From CAWFSE01 sp963697565 (GTDB lineage Bacteria > Actinomycetota > Actinomycetes > CAVWCF01), in NCBI GenBank assembly GCA_963697565.1, contig CAVOOM010000006.1:471111-535110 (forward strand): a stretch of DNA of 64,000 nucleotides, written 5' to 3'. The notes beneath the pieces are model-generated. The model had not been told where the DNA came from. It saw nothing but the letters and a program-made list of their open reading frames with translations, and ran no database searches. Below are positions 18,669-28,316 of the stretch, one piece after another (within the stretch, counting starts at the first letter, position 1; each line of letters starts with the position of its first letter). The translations under genes were made by a program, and so were the position numbers.

Positions 18669-19862
18669 GTGGCTGACGACATCGCACACGACCATGCCGG
18701 CGAGCGGAACGAGGTCGTCAAGGTTGGCCCGCTCGAGCTCTTCTTCGACCTGGTGTTCGTCTTCGCCTTGACCCAGGTGACCGGGCTGCTCGCCGAGGAC
18801 CTCACCTGGGCGGGCCTGCTGCGCGGCTTGGCGGTCCTGGCCGTCGTGTGGTGGTCCTGGGTCGGCTTCTCGTGGCTGACCTCCTACGCCTCGGCGGACG
18901 ACACCGGTGTCCGGCTGGCGATGTTTGGCGCGATGGGCGCGATGCTGGTCGTCTCCCTGGCCGTGCCGCAGGCGTTCGGGGCCTGGGGGGTGCAGTTCGG
19001 CGCCGCGTATCTGGCCGTCATGGTCATGTTCCTCGCCACCTACGCGGCGGTCGGCCGCGGCGATCCGCACCTGGTCGGCGCCATCCTGCGGCTGGCGCCC
19101 GGGATCCTGCTGGCGGCCGTGCTGCTGCTGATCGCCGGCTTCCTGGACGCCGGGCCGTGGCGGTTCCTGCTGTGGGCGGTGGCGATCGCGAGCTCGCTGG
19201 GCGCCCCGCTGCTGTCGGGAACGAGCGGGTGGCGGGTGAGTCCCGGCCACTTCGCCGAGCGCCACGCGCTGATCGTGATCATCGCGCTGGGGGAGTCGAT
19301 CGTCTCGATCGGCATCGGGGCGACCGGCCTGCCGCTGGACGCCCGCGAGATCACCGCCGCGGTCCTGGGGCTGGCCGTGGCCTGCTGCCTGTGGTGGCTC
19401 TACTTCGACGTCGTCGCGCCGGCGGCCGAGCGCCGACTGCACGCCGCCGCCCCGGGTCCGGAGCGCAACGCGTTGGCCCGCGACTCCTTCAGCTACCTGC
19501 ACCTGCCGATGGTCGCCGGCATCGTCCTCGTCGCCCTCGGCGCGAAGAAGGTGCTCGCGGCCCCGGACGACCCGTTGAAGCAGATCGCCCTGGTCGCGCT
19601 GTGCGGCGGCATCGCGCTCTACCTGCTGGCCCACGTGGCCTTCCGGTGGCGCAACATCGGATCGGTCAACGTCCAGCGCACCGTCGTCGCGTTCGTGCTG
19701 CTGGGCGGGATCCCGCTGGTCGCCGACCTGCCGGGGCTGCTCGTGCTGGGCGCGGTGGCGCTGCTGCTCGTCGGTCTGGTCGGCTACGAGGCGGTGCGGT
19801 TCCGCGAGATGCGCCACCAGATCCGGTTCCACGGCGCCGCCGGGCCGCCGCCGAGCGGGTGA
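18669..19862 (+). CDS. Low temperature requirement A (LtrA) family membrane protein
   Basis: The 397-residue polytopic membrane protein has about twelve hydrophobic segments. The N-terminal signature LELFFDLVFVFALTQVT and the second signature ERHALIVIIALGESIVSIG define the LtrA family. The name comes from a Listeria mutant unable to grow in the cold; the transported or modified compound is unknown. It has its own leaderless promoter right after the groEL terminator, and galT follows 38 bases after its stop. Confidence 0.88.
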   Translation: MADDIAHDHAGERNEVVKVGPLELFFDLVFVFALTQVTGLLAEDLTWAGLLRGLAVLAVVWWSWVGFSWLTSYASADDTGVRLAMFGAMGAMLVVSLAVPQAFGAWGVQFGAAYLAVMVMFLATYAAVGRGDPHLVGAILRLAPGILLAAVLLLIAGFLDAGPWRFLLWAVAIASSLGAPLLSGTSGWRVSPGHFAERHALIVIIALGESIVSIGIGATGLPLDAREITAAVLGLAVACCLWWLYFDVVAPAAERRLHAAAPGPERNALARDSFSYLHLPMVAGIVLVALGAKKVLAAPDDPLKQIALVALCGGIALYLLAHVAFRWRNIGSVNVQRTVVAFVLLGGIPLVADLPGLLVLGAVALLLVGLVGYEAVRFREMRHQIRFHGAAGPPPSG

Positions 19863-19900
19863 GGCCCTCCGCGCCGGCAGCGATTGGGCAGGATGCGGGT

Positions 19901-21001
19901 ATGGCGGACGCGTACGGGCTGACCCGGGTGGACAGCGTGCTGGCCGACGGCCGGGCGATCCACTACTACGACCCCGCTGACGGCCCGACGCGCACGCCGA
20001 GCCCGGACGGCCGCCCCCTCCTGCATCCCGGCGAGGGCGACCGCCCGCCCCAGATGCGGGTGGACCCCTGGACCGGCGAGTCGGTGCTGCTTGCCGGGGC
20101 CCGGCAGGACCGCACGTTCCTGCCCGCCGACGACGCCTGCCCGCTGTGCCCGTCGGAGCCGGGCCGCCTCACCGAGATCCCCGACGCCGCGTACGCGCTG
20201 GTCGTCTTCGACAACCGCTTCCCCTCGATGGCCCCGCCGCACGGGCGCTGCGAGGTGGTCGTCTACACCAGCGACCACGCGGCCACCTGGGCCGACCTGC
20301 CCGCCGAACGGGCCCGGGCGCTGGTCCGCGTGCTGGCCGACCGCACGGCCGCCCTCAACGCCGAGCCCGGCGTGCAGCAGGTCTTCGCCTTCGAGAATCG
20401 CGGCGTCGAGATCGGCGTGACGCTGACCCACGCCCACGGGCAGATCTACGCCTACCCGTTCGCCCCGCCGATCCTGGCGGCCTACGTGCAGCGCTCCGCC
20501 GCCCACCTGGCGGAGGTGGGCCGCTGCCTCGGGTGCGAGCAGCTGGCCGCCGAGCGCGCGGCCGGGGCGCGCGTCGTGGTCGAGGCGCCCGGCGCGACCG
20601 CGTACGTCCCGCGCGCGGCCCGCTGGCCGTACGAGCTGCACGTGGTGCCCCACCGCTGCGCCCCGGACCTGCCGGCGCTCCTCGCGGATCCCGCTGCGGC
20701 CGACGCGGTGGCCGACGTGTGGCAGGAGGCGGTCCGCCGGCTGGATGCCCTTCACGGTGCGCCGATGCCGCTGACGGCGTGCTGGGTGCAGGCTCCGTCG
20801 CCGCAGTCCCCGGGCGGGCTCGGGGAGCGAGCCGGGGTGCACGCCCACCTGCGGCTGCAGCCGGCCCGCCGGGCGCCGGGCAAGCTCAAGTACCTCGCGG
20901 CCAGCGAGACCGGCGCCGGGGTCTTCGCCCTCGACGTCGATCCCGATGACGCCGCCCAGGCGCTGCGCGAGGCGGGCGATGGCGTCGGCTTCCGCGGCTG
21001 A
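19901..21001 (+). CDS. galT: Galactose-1-phosphate uridylyltransferase
   Basis: This Leloir-pathway enzyme swaps UMP between UDP-glucose and galactose-1-phosphate. The 366-residue protein shows a zinc-binding CPLCPS (about 80), NRFPSMAPP, and the active-site histidine motif THAHGQIYAYP (about 174), with Ala replacing the common Pro in HPHGQ. A second HIT-like half has YELHVVPHR. The ATG at 19901 is the clear start; CAGGAT lies 7 nt upstream, a weak match to the leaderless pattern. galK begins inside its last codons (20979), so the two are coupled. Confidence 0.92.
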   Translation: MADAYGLTRVDSVLADGRAIHYYDPADGPTRTPSPDGRPLLHPGEGDRPPQMRVDPWTGESVLLAGARQDRTFLPADDACPLCPSEPGRLTEIPDAAYALVVFDNRFPSMAPPHGRCEVVVYTSDHAATWADLPAERARALVRVLADRTAALNAEPGVQQVFAFENRGVEIGVTLTHAHGQIYAYPFAPPILAAYVQRSAAHLAEVGRCLGCEQLAAERAAGARVVVEAPGATAYVPRAARWPYELHVVPHRCAPDLPALLADPAAADAVADVWQEAVRRLDALHGAPMPLTACWVQAPSPQSPGGLGERAGVHAHLRLQPARRAPGKLKYLAASETGAGVFALDVDPDDAAQALREAGDGVGFRG

Positions 21002-22050
21002 GCGCGCGGCCGCCGGGTTCGCCGCGGTCTTCGGCGGCGAGCCCGACGGCGTCTGGACGTCGCCCGGCCGGGTGAACCTGATCGGCGAGCACGTCGACTA
21101 CGCCGGGGGCCTCGTGCTCCCGTACGCCCTCCCGCAGCGAGCCGCGGCGGCCGTGCGGCGCCGCGGCGACGGGCTGCTGCGGATGGCCGCGCTCGACCTG
21201 CCCGGCCGCCCGGTGGTCGAGGTCGCGCTCGCCGACGTGCGGCGGGGCCAGCCCGGTGGCTGGTCGGCGTACGTCGCCGGGGTCGCCGCGGTGCTGGCCG
21301 CCGAGGGGTGGTGGCCGGCGGACGGGGGCCTCGAGCTGGCCCTGGCCAGCGATGTGCCGCAGGGGTCGGGCCTGTCGTCCTCGGCGGCGATCGAGTGCGC
21401 GACGCTGCGGGCGCTGGCCGCGCTCGGCGGTTTCGCCGACCGGGTCGACGGCGACCCGGTCGCCTTCGCGCGGCTCGCCCAGCGCGCGGAGAACGACATC
21501 GTGGGCGTGCCGTGCGGGCTGATGGACCAGGCCGCGTCCCTCGGCTGCATCCCCGGGCACGCCCTCCTGCTGGACTGCCGCGACGGCTCGACCCGGCAGG
21601 TGCCGTTCGACCCGTCCTCCGCCGGCCTCGCGGTCGTGCTCATCGACAGCGGCGTGCGCCACCAGGTGGGCGGCGGCCCGTACGCGGAGCGCCGCGCCTC
21701 CGTCGAGCGCGCCGCGGCGGCGCTGGGCGGCTCGCTGCGGGAGGCGACCCGCGACGAGGTGCTGGCGGCGCCCCTGGACGAGGTCGACCGGCGGCGGGCC
21801 CTGCACGTGGTCGACGAGGTCGCCCGGGTGCGGCTGGCCGCGGCCGCGCTGGACGAGGGCCGGATCGCCGACCTCGGGCCGCTGCTGTCCGCGTCCCACG
21901 CGTCGCTGCGCGACCTGATGGAGGTGTCCTGCCCCGAGCTGGACGCCGACCGTGGCGGCCGCGATGGCCGACGGCGCCCTCGGCGCGCGCCTCGTCGGCG
22001 CCGGCTTCGGCGGCTCGGTGCTGGCCCTGGTCCGGGAGCCCGCCGGCTAA
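20979..22050 (+). CDS. galK: Galactokinase
   Basis: This GHMP-family kinase phosphorylates galactose at C1. The signature SPGRVNLIGEHVDYAGG (about 29-45) is followed by the ATP loop DVPQGSGLSSSAAIE and the substrate region GLMDQAASLG. The C-terminal GHMP motif GARLVGAGFGGSVLAL lies in another frame after a one-base break near 21955. The ATG at 20979 overlaps galT by 23 bases. The stop TAA at 22048-22050 overlaps the stop of the convergent xpb gene. galT-galK without galE in the window suggests that the epimerase lies elsewhere. Confidence 0.9.
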
Positions 22051-23691
22051 AGCGTCGGCAGGTCGTCGGCGTCGACGATGCGGTAGGCGTACCCCTGCTC
22101 GGCGAGGAACCGCTGCCGGTGCGCGGCGAAGTCCTGGTCCACGGTGTCGCGCGCGACGACCGCGTAGAAGCGCGCGGCGCGCCCGTCGTGCTTGGGCCGC
22201 AGCAGCCGGCCCAGCCGCTGGGCCTCCTCCTGCCGCGACCCGAACGACCCGGAGATCTGGATCGCGACGCTGGCCTCGGGCAGGTCGAGCGAGAAGTTCG
22301 CCACCTTGCTGACCACCAGCGTGGTGATCGCGCCGGTGCGGAACTCCTGGAACAACCGCTCGCGCTCCTTCACCGGCGTCTCGCCGGTCACCACCGGGAC
22401 GCCGAGGCGGTCGCCGAGGTCGTGCAGCTGGTCGAGGTACTGGCCGATCACCAGCGTCAGGTCGTCGGTATGCCGGCGGACGAGGTCCTCGACCACCGCC
22501 GTCTTGGTGCGGGTGGTCGACGCCATCCGGTAGCGCTCCTCGGGCTCCGCCGTGGCGTACGCGAGGCGCTCGCCGTCCGGCAGGGTGACCCGCACCTCGA
22601 CGCAGTCGGCCGGGGCGATCCAGCCCTGCGCCTCCATGTCCTTCCACGGCACGTCGTAGCGCTTGGGGCCGATGAGGGAGAACACGTCGCCCTCGCGGCC
22701 GTCCTCGCGGACCAGGGTCGCGGTCAGGCCGAGCCGGCGGCGGGACTGGATGTCGGCGGTGAACTTGAAGACCGGCGCGGGCAGCAGGTGCACCTCGTCG
22801 TAGATGATCAGCCCCCAGTCGCGCTCGTCGAACAGCTCGAGGTGCGCGTACACGCCCTTCCGGCGGGTGGTCATCACCTGGTACGTCGCGATGGTGACCG
22901 GGCGGATCTCCTTCTTGGCGCCGGAGTACTCGCCGATCTCCTCCTCGGTCAGCGTCGTGCGCTTGAGCAGCTCGGCGCGCCACTGCCGCGCGGAGACCGT
23001 GTTGGTGACCAGCACCAGCGTGGTGGCCTGCGCGCGGCGCCATCGCCGCGGCGCCCACGATCGTCTTGCCGGCGCCGCACGGCAGCACGACGACGCCGGA
23101 GCCGCCGTGCCAGAAGCCCTCGGCCGCGTCGCGCTGGTACGACCGCAGCTCCCAGCCGTCCTCGACCAGGCCGATCGCGTGCGCCTCGCCGTCGACGTAG
23201 CCAGCGAGGTCCTCGGCCGGCCAGCCCAGCTTGGTGAGCACCTGCTTGAGGGAGCCCCGCTCGCTGGGGTGGATGGCCACGGTGTCGGGGTCGACGCGGG
23301 CGCCGAGCATCGGCTTGACCTTGGGGGCCCGCAGCACCTCCTCGAGCACCGCGCGGTCGGTCGACTCGAGCACCAGCCCGTGGGTGGGGTGGTTGAGCAG
23401 CCGCAGCCGGCCGTACCGGGCCATCGTCTCGGCGACGTCGACGAGCAGGGCGTGCGGGACCGCGTAGCGGGAGTACTCCAGCAGCGCGTCGACCACCTGC
23501 TCGGCATCGTGGCCGGCGGCGCGGGCGTTCCAGAGCCCCAGCGGGGTCACCCGGTAGGTGTGGATGTGCTCGGGCGCGCGCTCGAGCTCGGCGAACGGCG
23601 CGATCGCCTGGCGGCAGGCGTCGGCCTGCTCGTGGTCGACCTCCAGCAGCAGCGTCTTGTCGCTCTGGACGATCAGCGGGCCGTCGGTCAT
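22047..23691 (-). CDS. XPB-type DNA repair helicase, one frameshift
   Basis: This superfamily 2 helicase is related to eukaryotic XPB/Rad25 and occurs in actinobacteria and archaea. An N-terminal damage-recognition-like region covers about 1-180. The Walker A motif is PCGAGKTIVG, the DEVH box IIYDEVHLLPAPVF, motif III LTATLVREDGRE and motif VI RQEEAQRLGRLLRPK. The frame changes once near 23040, just after Walker A. Upstream GAGACT 6 nt before the ATG could be a -10. The next gene on this strand encodes the matching helicase-associated protein, the same order as I recall in mycobacteria (ercC3 region). It probably acts in nucleotide excision repair or fork maintenance; the bacterial role is not settled. 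Confidence 0.9.
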
Positions 23692-23728
23692 CCGACCAGT
23701 CTCCCCGATCCTGCGGCCCGGTGAACCA

Positions 23729-26077
23729 CTACGCGGCGCCGCCGTCGTCCTCGAGGGCGGCCGCCCCGGTGATCCGGTGGATCGCGAAGGTGTGCACGTC
23801 GCCCTTGGCGTGGTCGTACGCGGTCAGCCAGCCGCCCTGCACGAGCACCGGGTCGACGACCCGCTCGCTGACGCCGCCATGGGTGTCGACGTAGCCGATC
23901 CAGGCCGGCCGCCCGGCCGAGGCGAGGGCGGTCAGCAGGGCGATGGTCTGCGCGGTGGCCAGCCGCGGGACGTGGTCGAGGCTGCCAGCCGGCCCGACGA
24001 CGCCGCCGCGGCGGGGGGCCCGGGCGGCGCGCTCGCCCGCGCGCATGGCGCGTACGGCGGCGCGCAGCGCGGTCTCGCCGGGGGCGGGGGCGTCCAGGGC
24101 CGCGCGCGGCGGGCGCTGCCGGGGCGGGGAGCGGCGGGCGTCCGGTCGGCGGATCACGACGTCGCCCTCGGCGGACTCCCCGACCGGCGCGAGGCCGGTG
24201 TCGCGCAGGGTCTCCAGCACGCTCGCGGGCGGCGCGGGGGAGACGAGCACGGTGGGCGCGAGCTGCCGCAGCCGCAGCGGCGCGGCCCGCCGGTCGGCGG
24301 CGAGCGCCGCCAGCGCCCCCACGTCGTCGGATCGGATGTACGTCTGCGCCGAGCCCACCCGCACCTGGCCGTGCCGCCGCCCGACGTCCTCGACGAGGTA
24401 GTGCAGGGCCTGCGGCACCGGCGTGCGGGAGGTGCGCTCCAGGAACGCCTGCACCTCGGCGGCCGACCGCCCGGCATCGAGCGCTCGCCGCACCGATCGG
24501 TCGCTGAACCGGTAGACCGTCGCGCCCCCGGTCGACTCGACGTCGGCGAGCAGGCCGAGCTCACGGGCGAGGTCGGGCTCGAGCGGCCCTGGGGCGACGG
24601 CGGTGAGGTCGGCCTGCAGCAGGACGTGGTCGACCGGCTGGGGCAGCACCGCGGCGAGCGCCGCGGCCGCGGCGGGCCCGTCGCCGGCGGCGAGCAGCCG
24701 GCCATGGGTGGACAGCGCGCCGAACCCGGTCACCCCCAGGGCCTCGGCCTCGCTGCCCGCCGCGTCGACGAAGAGGTTGCGCGCCGCCGGCGAGCGGCGT
24801 GGCCGCCGCCAGGCCGCGGCCGCCCGTAGCCCGGCGGCGTCGGCGGAGCCGCCCGGCGGCAGGCCGGCCAGCAGGTCGAGCACCAGGGCCCGGGTGTCCG
24901 GCGCCGCCGCAGACTCGGCCTCCGGGCCGAGCGCCGCGATCGGCTTGTCCTTGCTGTCGCGGAGGCCGACCAGCACCGCCGCCCGGGTGGTCGCGCGCCA
25001 CGCATCGGCGAGCACGAGCCAGCGGCCCGCGGTGTCCTTGGCCGCCCAGATGTCGTACCCGGGCGACGGCAGCCACAGCGCGTCCAGGTCGTCGCTGCGG
25101 CCCAGAAGCCCTGCGGCGTAGGCGATCTCGGCGGCCAGCGCCGCCTCCGCCTCGGTGATGTCGAGCAGGGCCGCGGTCCGCTTGAGATCGCGGACGCCGA
25201 GGCCGCCGGCGCGCAGGACGGGTGGGCCGTCGAGCGACCACGCCTCGAGCAGGTCCGCCACCAGCCGAGTGAACGCGTACGCCAGGCCGCCCGCCGCCCG
25301 GTCGACCGCGGCCTCGCCGTGCTCGCGGGCCGTCGACCACGCCGGCTGCGGGGCCGGACGCACGACCACCCCGCCGCGCAGCGCCAGGCCGACCTCGCGG
25401 GGCAGGACGACCGTCGACGGGCCGACCGGGACGAGCAGCGCGCGGGCCAGCAGCCACTCCACCGGGGTGCGGGCGGTGGCGGGCGTCAGCGGCCGGTCGG
25501 CGCCCTGGACGGTGCCCACGGGGGGGCCGGCCACGAGCCGGTCGAGCACGGACCTGGCCTCGGCGGGCGCCTCGGCCAGCAGCGCGGCGAGCGCCTCGGG
25601 GTCGTCGGCCCAGCGGGCCACCTCGCCGTGGGTGGCGGCCAACGCGGGGCCTAGTCCGGCCGGATGCGGCCCGAGCACCTCGCGGACCCCCGAGGCGAAG
25701 CGCAGGCCCTGGTCCCCGCCCCACACCAGCGCGAGGGTGTGCAGCCGGGCGAGGGCCGCCCGCGCAGGCTGGGCGGCCTTGCCCTTGGCCGGGACGCCCA
25801 GCGCCGCGGCGAGGTCCGGCCAGGCGCACGGCTCGGGCAGGGCGGCCAGCCCCTCGAGGACGTCGAGGTGGAAGCGGTCGAGGTGGTCCAGGGCCCGGGC
25901 GACCGACGGGGCCGAGGCGGCGCGCTGGGCCAGGGCCCCGATCATCGACGGGATCGGGCCGGCCAGGTCGGGCCGCGCCTCCAGCAGCGCGACGAGCTGG
26001 TCGTCGCTGCGGGAGCGCAGCTCATCGGCGAGGCTGCGCGGGGCGGCCCCGTCCGCGGCGACCGCACGGGCAGGCAT
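23729..26077 (-). CDS. XPB-associated protein with helicase-associated and WYL-like C-terminal regions
   Basis: The 782-residue protein starts MPARAVAADGAAPRSLADEL. An Ala/Leu-rich helical N-terminal region includes RSDDQLVALLEARPDL and LDRFHLDVLEGLAAL, followed by a middle region typical of 'helicase C-terminal/XPB-Ssl2-like' actinobacterial proteins (RVGSAQTYIRSDDVGALAAL). A C-terminal beta-rich segment resembles WYL-type folds (AWIGYVDTHGGVSERVVDP). There is no Walker A. It sits directly upstream of xpb on the same strand (37 bases apart) and is probably a cofactor of that helicase. The frame is intact over 2.3 kb, unlike many neighbours. Confidence 0.85.
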   Translation of the reverse strand: MPARAVAADGAAPRSLADELRSRSDDQLVALLEARPDLAGPIPSMIGALAQRAASAPSVARALDHLDRFHLDVLEGLAALPEPCAWPDLAAALGVPAKGKAAQPARAALARLHTLALVWGGDQGLRFASGVREVLGPHPAGLGPALAATHGEVARWADDPEALAALLAEAPAEARSVLDRLVAGPPVGTVQGADRPLTPATARTPVEWLLARALLVPVGPSTVVLPREVGLALRGGVVVRPAPQPAWSTAREHGEAAVDRAAGGLAYAFTRLVADLLEAWSLDGPPVLRAGGLGVRDLKRTAALLDITEAEAALAAEIAYAAGLLGRSDDLDALWLPSPGYDIWAAKDTAGRWLVLADAWRATTRAAVLVGLRDSKDKPIAALGPEAESAAAPDTRALVLDLLAGLPPGGSADAAGLRAAAAWRRPRRSPAARNLFVDAAGSEAEALGVTGFGALSTHGRLLAAGDGPAAAAALAAVLPQPVDHVLLQADLTAVAPGPLEPDLARELGLLADVESTGGATVYRFSDRSVRRALDAGRSAAEVQAFLERTSRTPVPQALHYLVEDVGRRHGQVRVGSAQTYIRSDDVGALAALAADRRAAPLRLRQLAPTVLVSPAPPASVLETLRDTGLAPVGESAEGDVVIRRPDARRSPPRQRPPRAALDAPAPGETALRAAVRAMRAGERAARAPRRGGVVGPAGSLDHVPRLATAQTIALLTALASAGRPAWIGYVDTHGGVSERVVDPVLVQGGWLTAYDHAKGDVHTFAIHRITGAAALEDDGGAA

Positions 26078-26090
26078 TCTCGCCACGCTA
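26078..26090 (-). promoter_or_regulatory. -10 hexamer TAGCGT, leaderless helicase-associated gene
   Basis: Minus-strand TAGCGT (26090-26085) ends 7 nt before the ATG at 26077. Confidence 0.6.
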
Positions 26091-26114
26091 CCCGCCTGCA
26101 GGCAGACTGACCCC

Positions 26115-26735
26115 ATGAGCGTGGTGGTGGGCTTCGACCTCGATATGACGCTCATCGACCCGCGGGCCGGAATGGTCGCGGTGATGGCCGCCCTGTCGGC
26201 CGAGACCGGGGTCTACATCGACGGCGAGGCGTTCGCCTCGCGGCTGGGCCCGCCGCTCGCCGACGAGCTGCGGCTGTGGTTCCCCGAGGACCAGGTGGAC
26301 GCCGCCGGAGACCGCTTCCGCGCCCTCTACCCCGAGCACGCCGTGCACCCGACCCCCGCGATCGAGGGGGCGGCCGAGGCGCTCGCCGCGTCACGGGCCC
26401 ACGGCGCGCAGATCGTGGTCATCACCGGCAAGTACGGCCCCAACGCGCGGCTGCACCTCGAGCACCTCGAACTCGACCACGATGCGCTGGTCGGCTGGGC
26501 CTGGGCCGACGGCAAGGTCGAGGCGCTGCGCGAGCACGGCGCGTGGGTGTACGTCGGCGACCACCCCGCCGACATGGCCTCGGCCCGCCAGGCCGGCGCC
26601 GCGGCCGTCGGCGTCCCCACCGGCGCGTACGGCGCCGACGAGCTGCGCGCGGCCGGCGCCGACGTGGTGCTCGAGTCGCTGCACGACTTCGGCGCCTGGC
26701 TGGACGGGCACGTGCTGGAGCGCCGGCTCGGCGGC
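26115..26735 (+). CDS. HAD-superfamily hydrolase domain
   Basis: Motif I is GFDLDMTLIDPRAGM, with the nucleophile/acid Asp pair of a HAD phosphatase. A helical cap follows, then motif II IVVITGKYG, a motif III lysine (near DGKVEALREHG), and motif IV VYVGDHPADMASARQAGA. The protein resembles phosphoglycolate phosphatase-like enzymes; the substrate is unknown. No stop codon closes the frame in any of the three frames before the LarE domain. The HAD domain therefore appears to be either fused to LarE with a one-base error near 26733, or trimmed by such an error. CAGACT 6 nt before the ATG is a weak -10. Confidence 0.85.
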
Positions 26736-27546
26736 CCTGGAGGCCGCGCTGCGGTCGTACGGCTCGCTGCTCGTCGCCTTCTCCGGCGGCGCGGACTCGG
26801 CGTTCGTGCTCGCCGCGGCGGTCCGCGCCCTCGGGCCCGACGCGGTGGTCGCGGCGACCGCGGTGTCGCCGTCCTTGGCCGGCGGAGAGCTGGAGCGGGC
26901 CGCCGCCTTCGCCGCCGGGCTGGGCGTGCGCCACCTCACCCCCGCCACCCACGAGCTGGAGCGCGACGGCTACCGGGCCAACGCGGGCGACCGCTGCGCG
27001 TTCTGCAAGAGCGAGCTGCTCGACGTGCTCGCCCCCCTCGCTGCCCAGCACGGGCTGGCCGCCGTCGCCACCGGCACCAACGCCGACGACGCGCGGGCGG
27101 GCTTCCGCCCGGGGATCGCGGCCGCCGCCGAGCGCGGCGCGGTGGCGCCCCTGCGCGACGCGGGGCTGACCAAGGACCAGGTCCGCGCCGCCTCGCGCGC
27201 GTGGGGGCTGGAGACCTGGGACAAGCCCGCCGCCGCGTGCCTGTCCAGCCGGATCGCGTACGGCATCGAGATCACCCCGGCGGCCTTGGCCCGCGTCGAC
27301 CGGGCCGAGGCCGCGCTGCGCGCCGCGCTCGACGCTGCGGGCATTCCTTGCCGCGAGCTGCGGGTGCGCGACCTGGGCGGCGGGACCGCCCGGATCGAGG
27401 TCGACGCCGCGCTCGCCTCGGCCGTGCCCCCCGAGGCGGTGGCCGCGGTGGCCGCCGCCGGCTTCGACCGGGTCGAGGTGGACCCGCGCGGCTTCCGCTC
27501 GGGGGCGATGAACGAGCTGCTCGAGGACCCCGAGCGCTACCGCTGA
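26712..27546 (+). CDS. larE: LarE-type ATP-dependent sacrificial sulfur transferase
   Basis: This PP-loop enzyme of the NAD synthase/asparagine synthase type matures the nickel-pincer cofactor in LarE systems by giving up a cysteine sulfur. Visible motifs are the PP-loop VAFSGGADSAFVLAAA, GDRCAFCKSELLD, and the region of the sacrificial cysteine DKPAAACLSSRIAYG. The C-terminal part is GFDRVEVDPRGFRSGAMNEL. The N-terminal helix VLERRL-ALEAALRSYGSLL bridges a frame change near 26733. larB and larC are not in the window, so a lactate racemase role is only one option. Confidence 0.87.
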
Positions 27547-27770
27547 CGGGTCTGCCGGGAGCGGGCGCGGGCCCGGCGGACGAGCCCCCACAGCACGCAG
27601 GCGACGCCGACCGGCGCGAGCATCGACAGCCACCAGAAGGCCGAGGGCAGCGGGTCGCCGCCCGTCGCCAGCGGGACGAAGGCCGCGATGATGGCCAGCG
27701 AGCCGGCCACGAAGAGCACCCCGCCGACCACGAAGATCCGATCCGCGCCGCCCGAGGCCCCACCGGTCAT
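27537..27770 (-). CDS. Small two-helix membrane protein
   Basis: The 77-residue protein has two hydrophobic segments (IFVVGGVLFVAGSLAIIAAF and FWWLSMLAPVGVACVLWGLV) and a very basic C-terminus (RRARARSRQTRQR). No family is recognised. It overlaps the convergent larE end by ten bases. TAGCCT 7 nt before the ATG supports the start and expression. Confidence 0.7.
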   Translation of the reverse strand: MTGGASGGADRIFVVGGVLFVAGSLAIIAAFVPLATGGDPLPSAFWWLSMLAPVGVACVLWGLVRRARARSRQTRQR

Positions 27771-27783
27771 GCGGCCCAGGCTA
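27771..27783 (-). promoter_or_regulatory. -10 hexamer TAGCCT, leaderless small membrane protein
   Basis: Minus-strand TAGCCT (27783-27778) with a 7-nt gap to the ATG at 27770. Confidence 0.6.
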
Positions 27784-27837
27784 GCCAGCCGCCGACGCCG
27801 GTCCGGGAACGCGGTTGGCCGCCAAGATCGCCGCGAC

Positions 27838-27843
27838 TACCCT
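27838..27843 (+). promoter_or_regulatory. -10 hexamer TACCCT for cold-shock domain gene
   Basis: TACCCT predicts a start near 27850 and a leader of about 60 nt before the GTG at 27912. Confidence 0.45.
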
Positions 27844-27911
27844 GGGGCACGCAGCAACGACGCGGCCCACGGCCGCGATCGGCAACCATCGAGACGAGAC
27901 GGGGTCATGCC

Positions 27912-28295
27912 GTGCCCACCGGCCGGGTGAAGTGGTACGACGCAGAGCGCGGGTTCGGCTTCCTGAGCCGCGAGGACGGCGACGACGTCTACGTCCACTC
28001 CTCCGCCCTGCCCGCAGGCGTCGAGACCCTGAAGAACGGCGCGCGGGTCGAGTTCGGCATCGCCCAGGGCAAGCGCGGCGACCAGGCGTTGTCGGTGCGG
28101 CTGCTGGAGCCGGTCACCTCGGTGGCCGCCAGCCACCGCAAGCCGGCCGAGGACATGGCCGTGATCATCGAGGACCTGATCAAGCTGCTGGACCGGCTCG
28201 GCAACGACCTCCGCCGGGGCCGCTACCCCGCGCACAAGGACGCCGAGCGCTACGCGGCCGTGCTGCGCGCGGTCGCCGACGACCTAGACGTCTAG
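27912..28295 (+). CDS. Cold-shock domain protein with helical C-terminal extension
   Basis: The 127-residue protein begins with a cold-shock domain (TGRVKWYDAERGFGFLSRED, RNP2 DDVYVHSSAL). A second, predicted helical part of about 55 residues follows (AEDMAVIIEDLIKLLDRLGN, then DAERYAAVLRAVADDLDV). This long form recurs in actinobacteria beside a DUF2771-type lipoprotein and DUF3027, as here. The extension may mediate oligomerisation or protein contacts; that is inference. GTG at 27912 is used because the preceding ATG (27907) is out of frame. Confidence 0.88.
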   Translation: MPTGRVKWYDAERGFGFLSREDGDDVYVHSSALPAGVETLKNGARVEFGIAQGKRGDQALSVRLLEPVTSVAASHRKPAEDMAVIIEDLIKLLDRLGNDLRRGRYPAHKDAERYAAVLRAVADDLDV

Positions 28296-28296
28296 G
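28283..28296 (+). repeat. Perfect 14-bp palindrome at a stop codon, CTAG-rich
   Basis: CCTAGACGTCTAGG spans the stop codon of the cold-shock domain gene. GACGTCTAG recurs 5 bases later. CTAG is normally scarce in such genomes, yet three copies occur within 25 bases between convergent genes. Confidence 0.6.
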
Positions 28297-28316
28297 ACCT
28301 CGACGTCTAGCCCGGG

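Noticed and set aside
25155..28295. A single open frame of over 1000 codons on the plus strand
   Set aside because: Its first third is the antisense of the helicase-associated gene. Only 26115-26735 (HAD) and 27912-28295 (cold-shock) are real; stops are rare here because of the high GC content.
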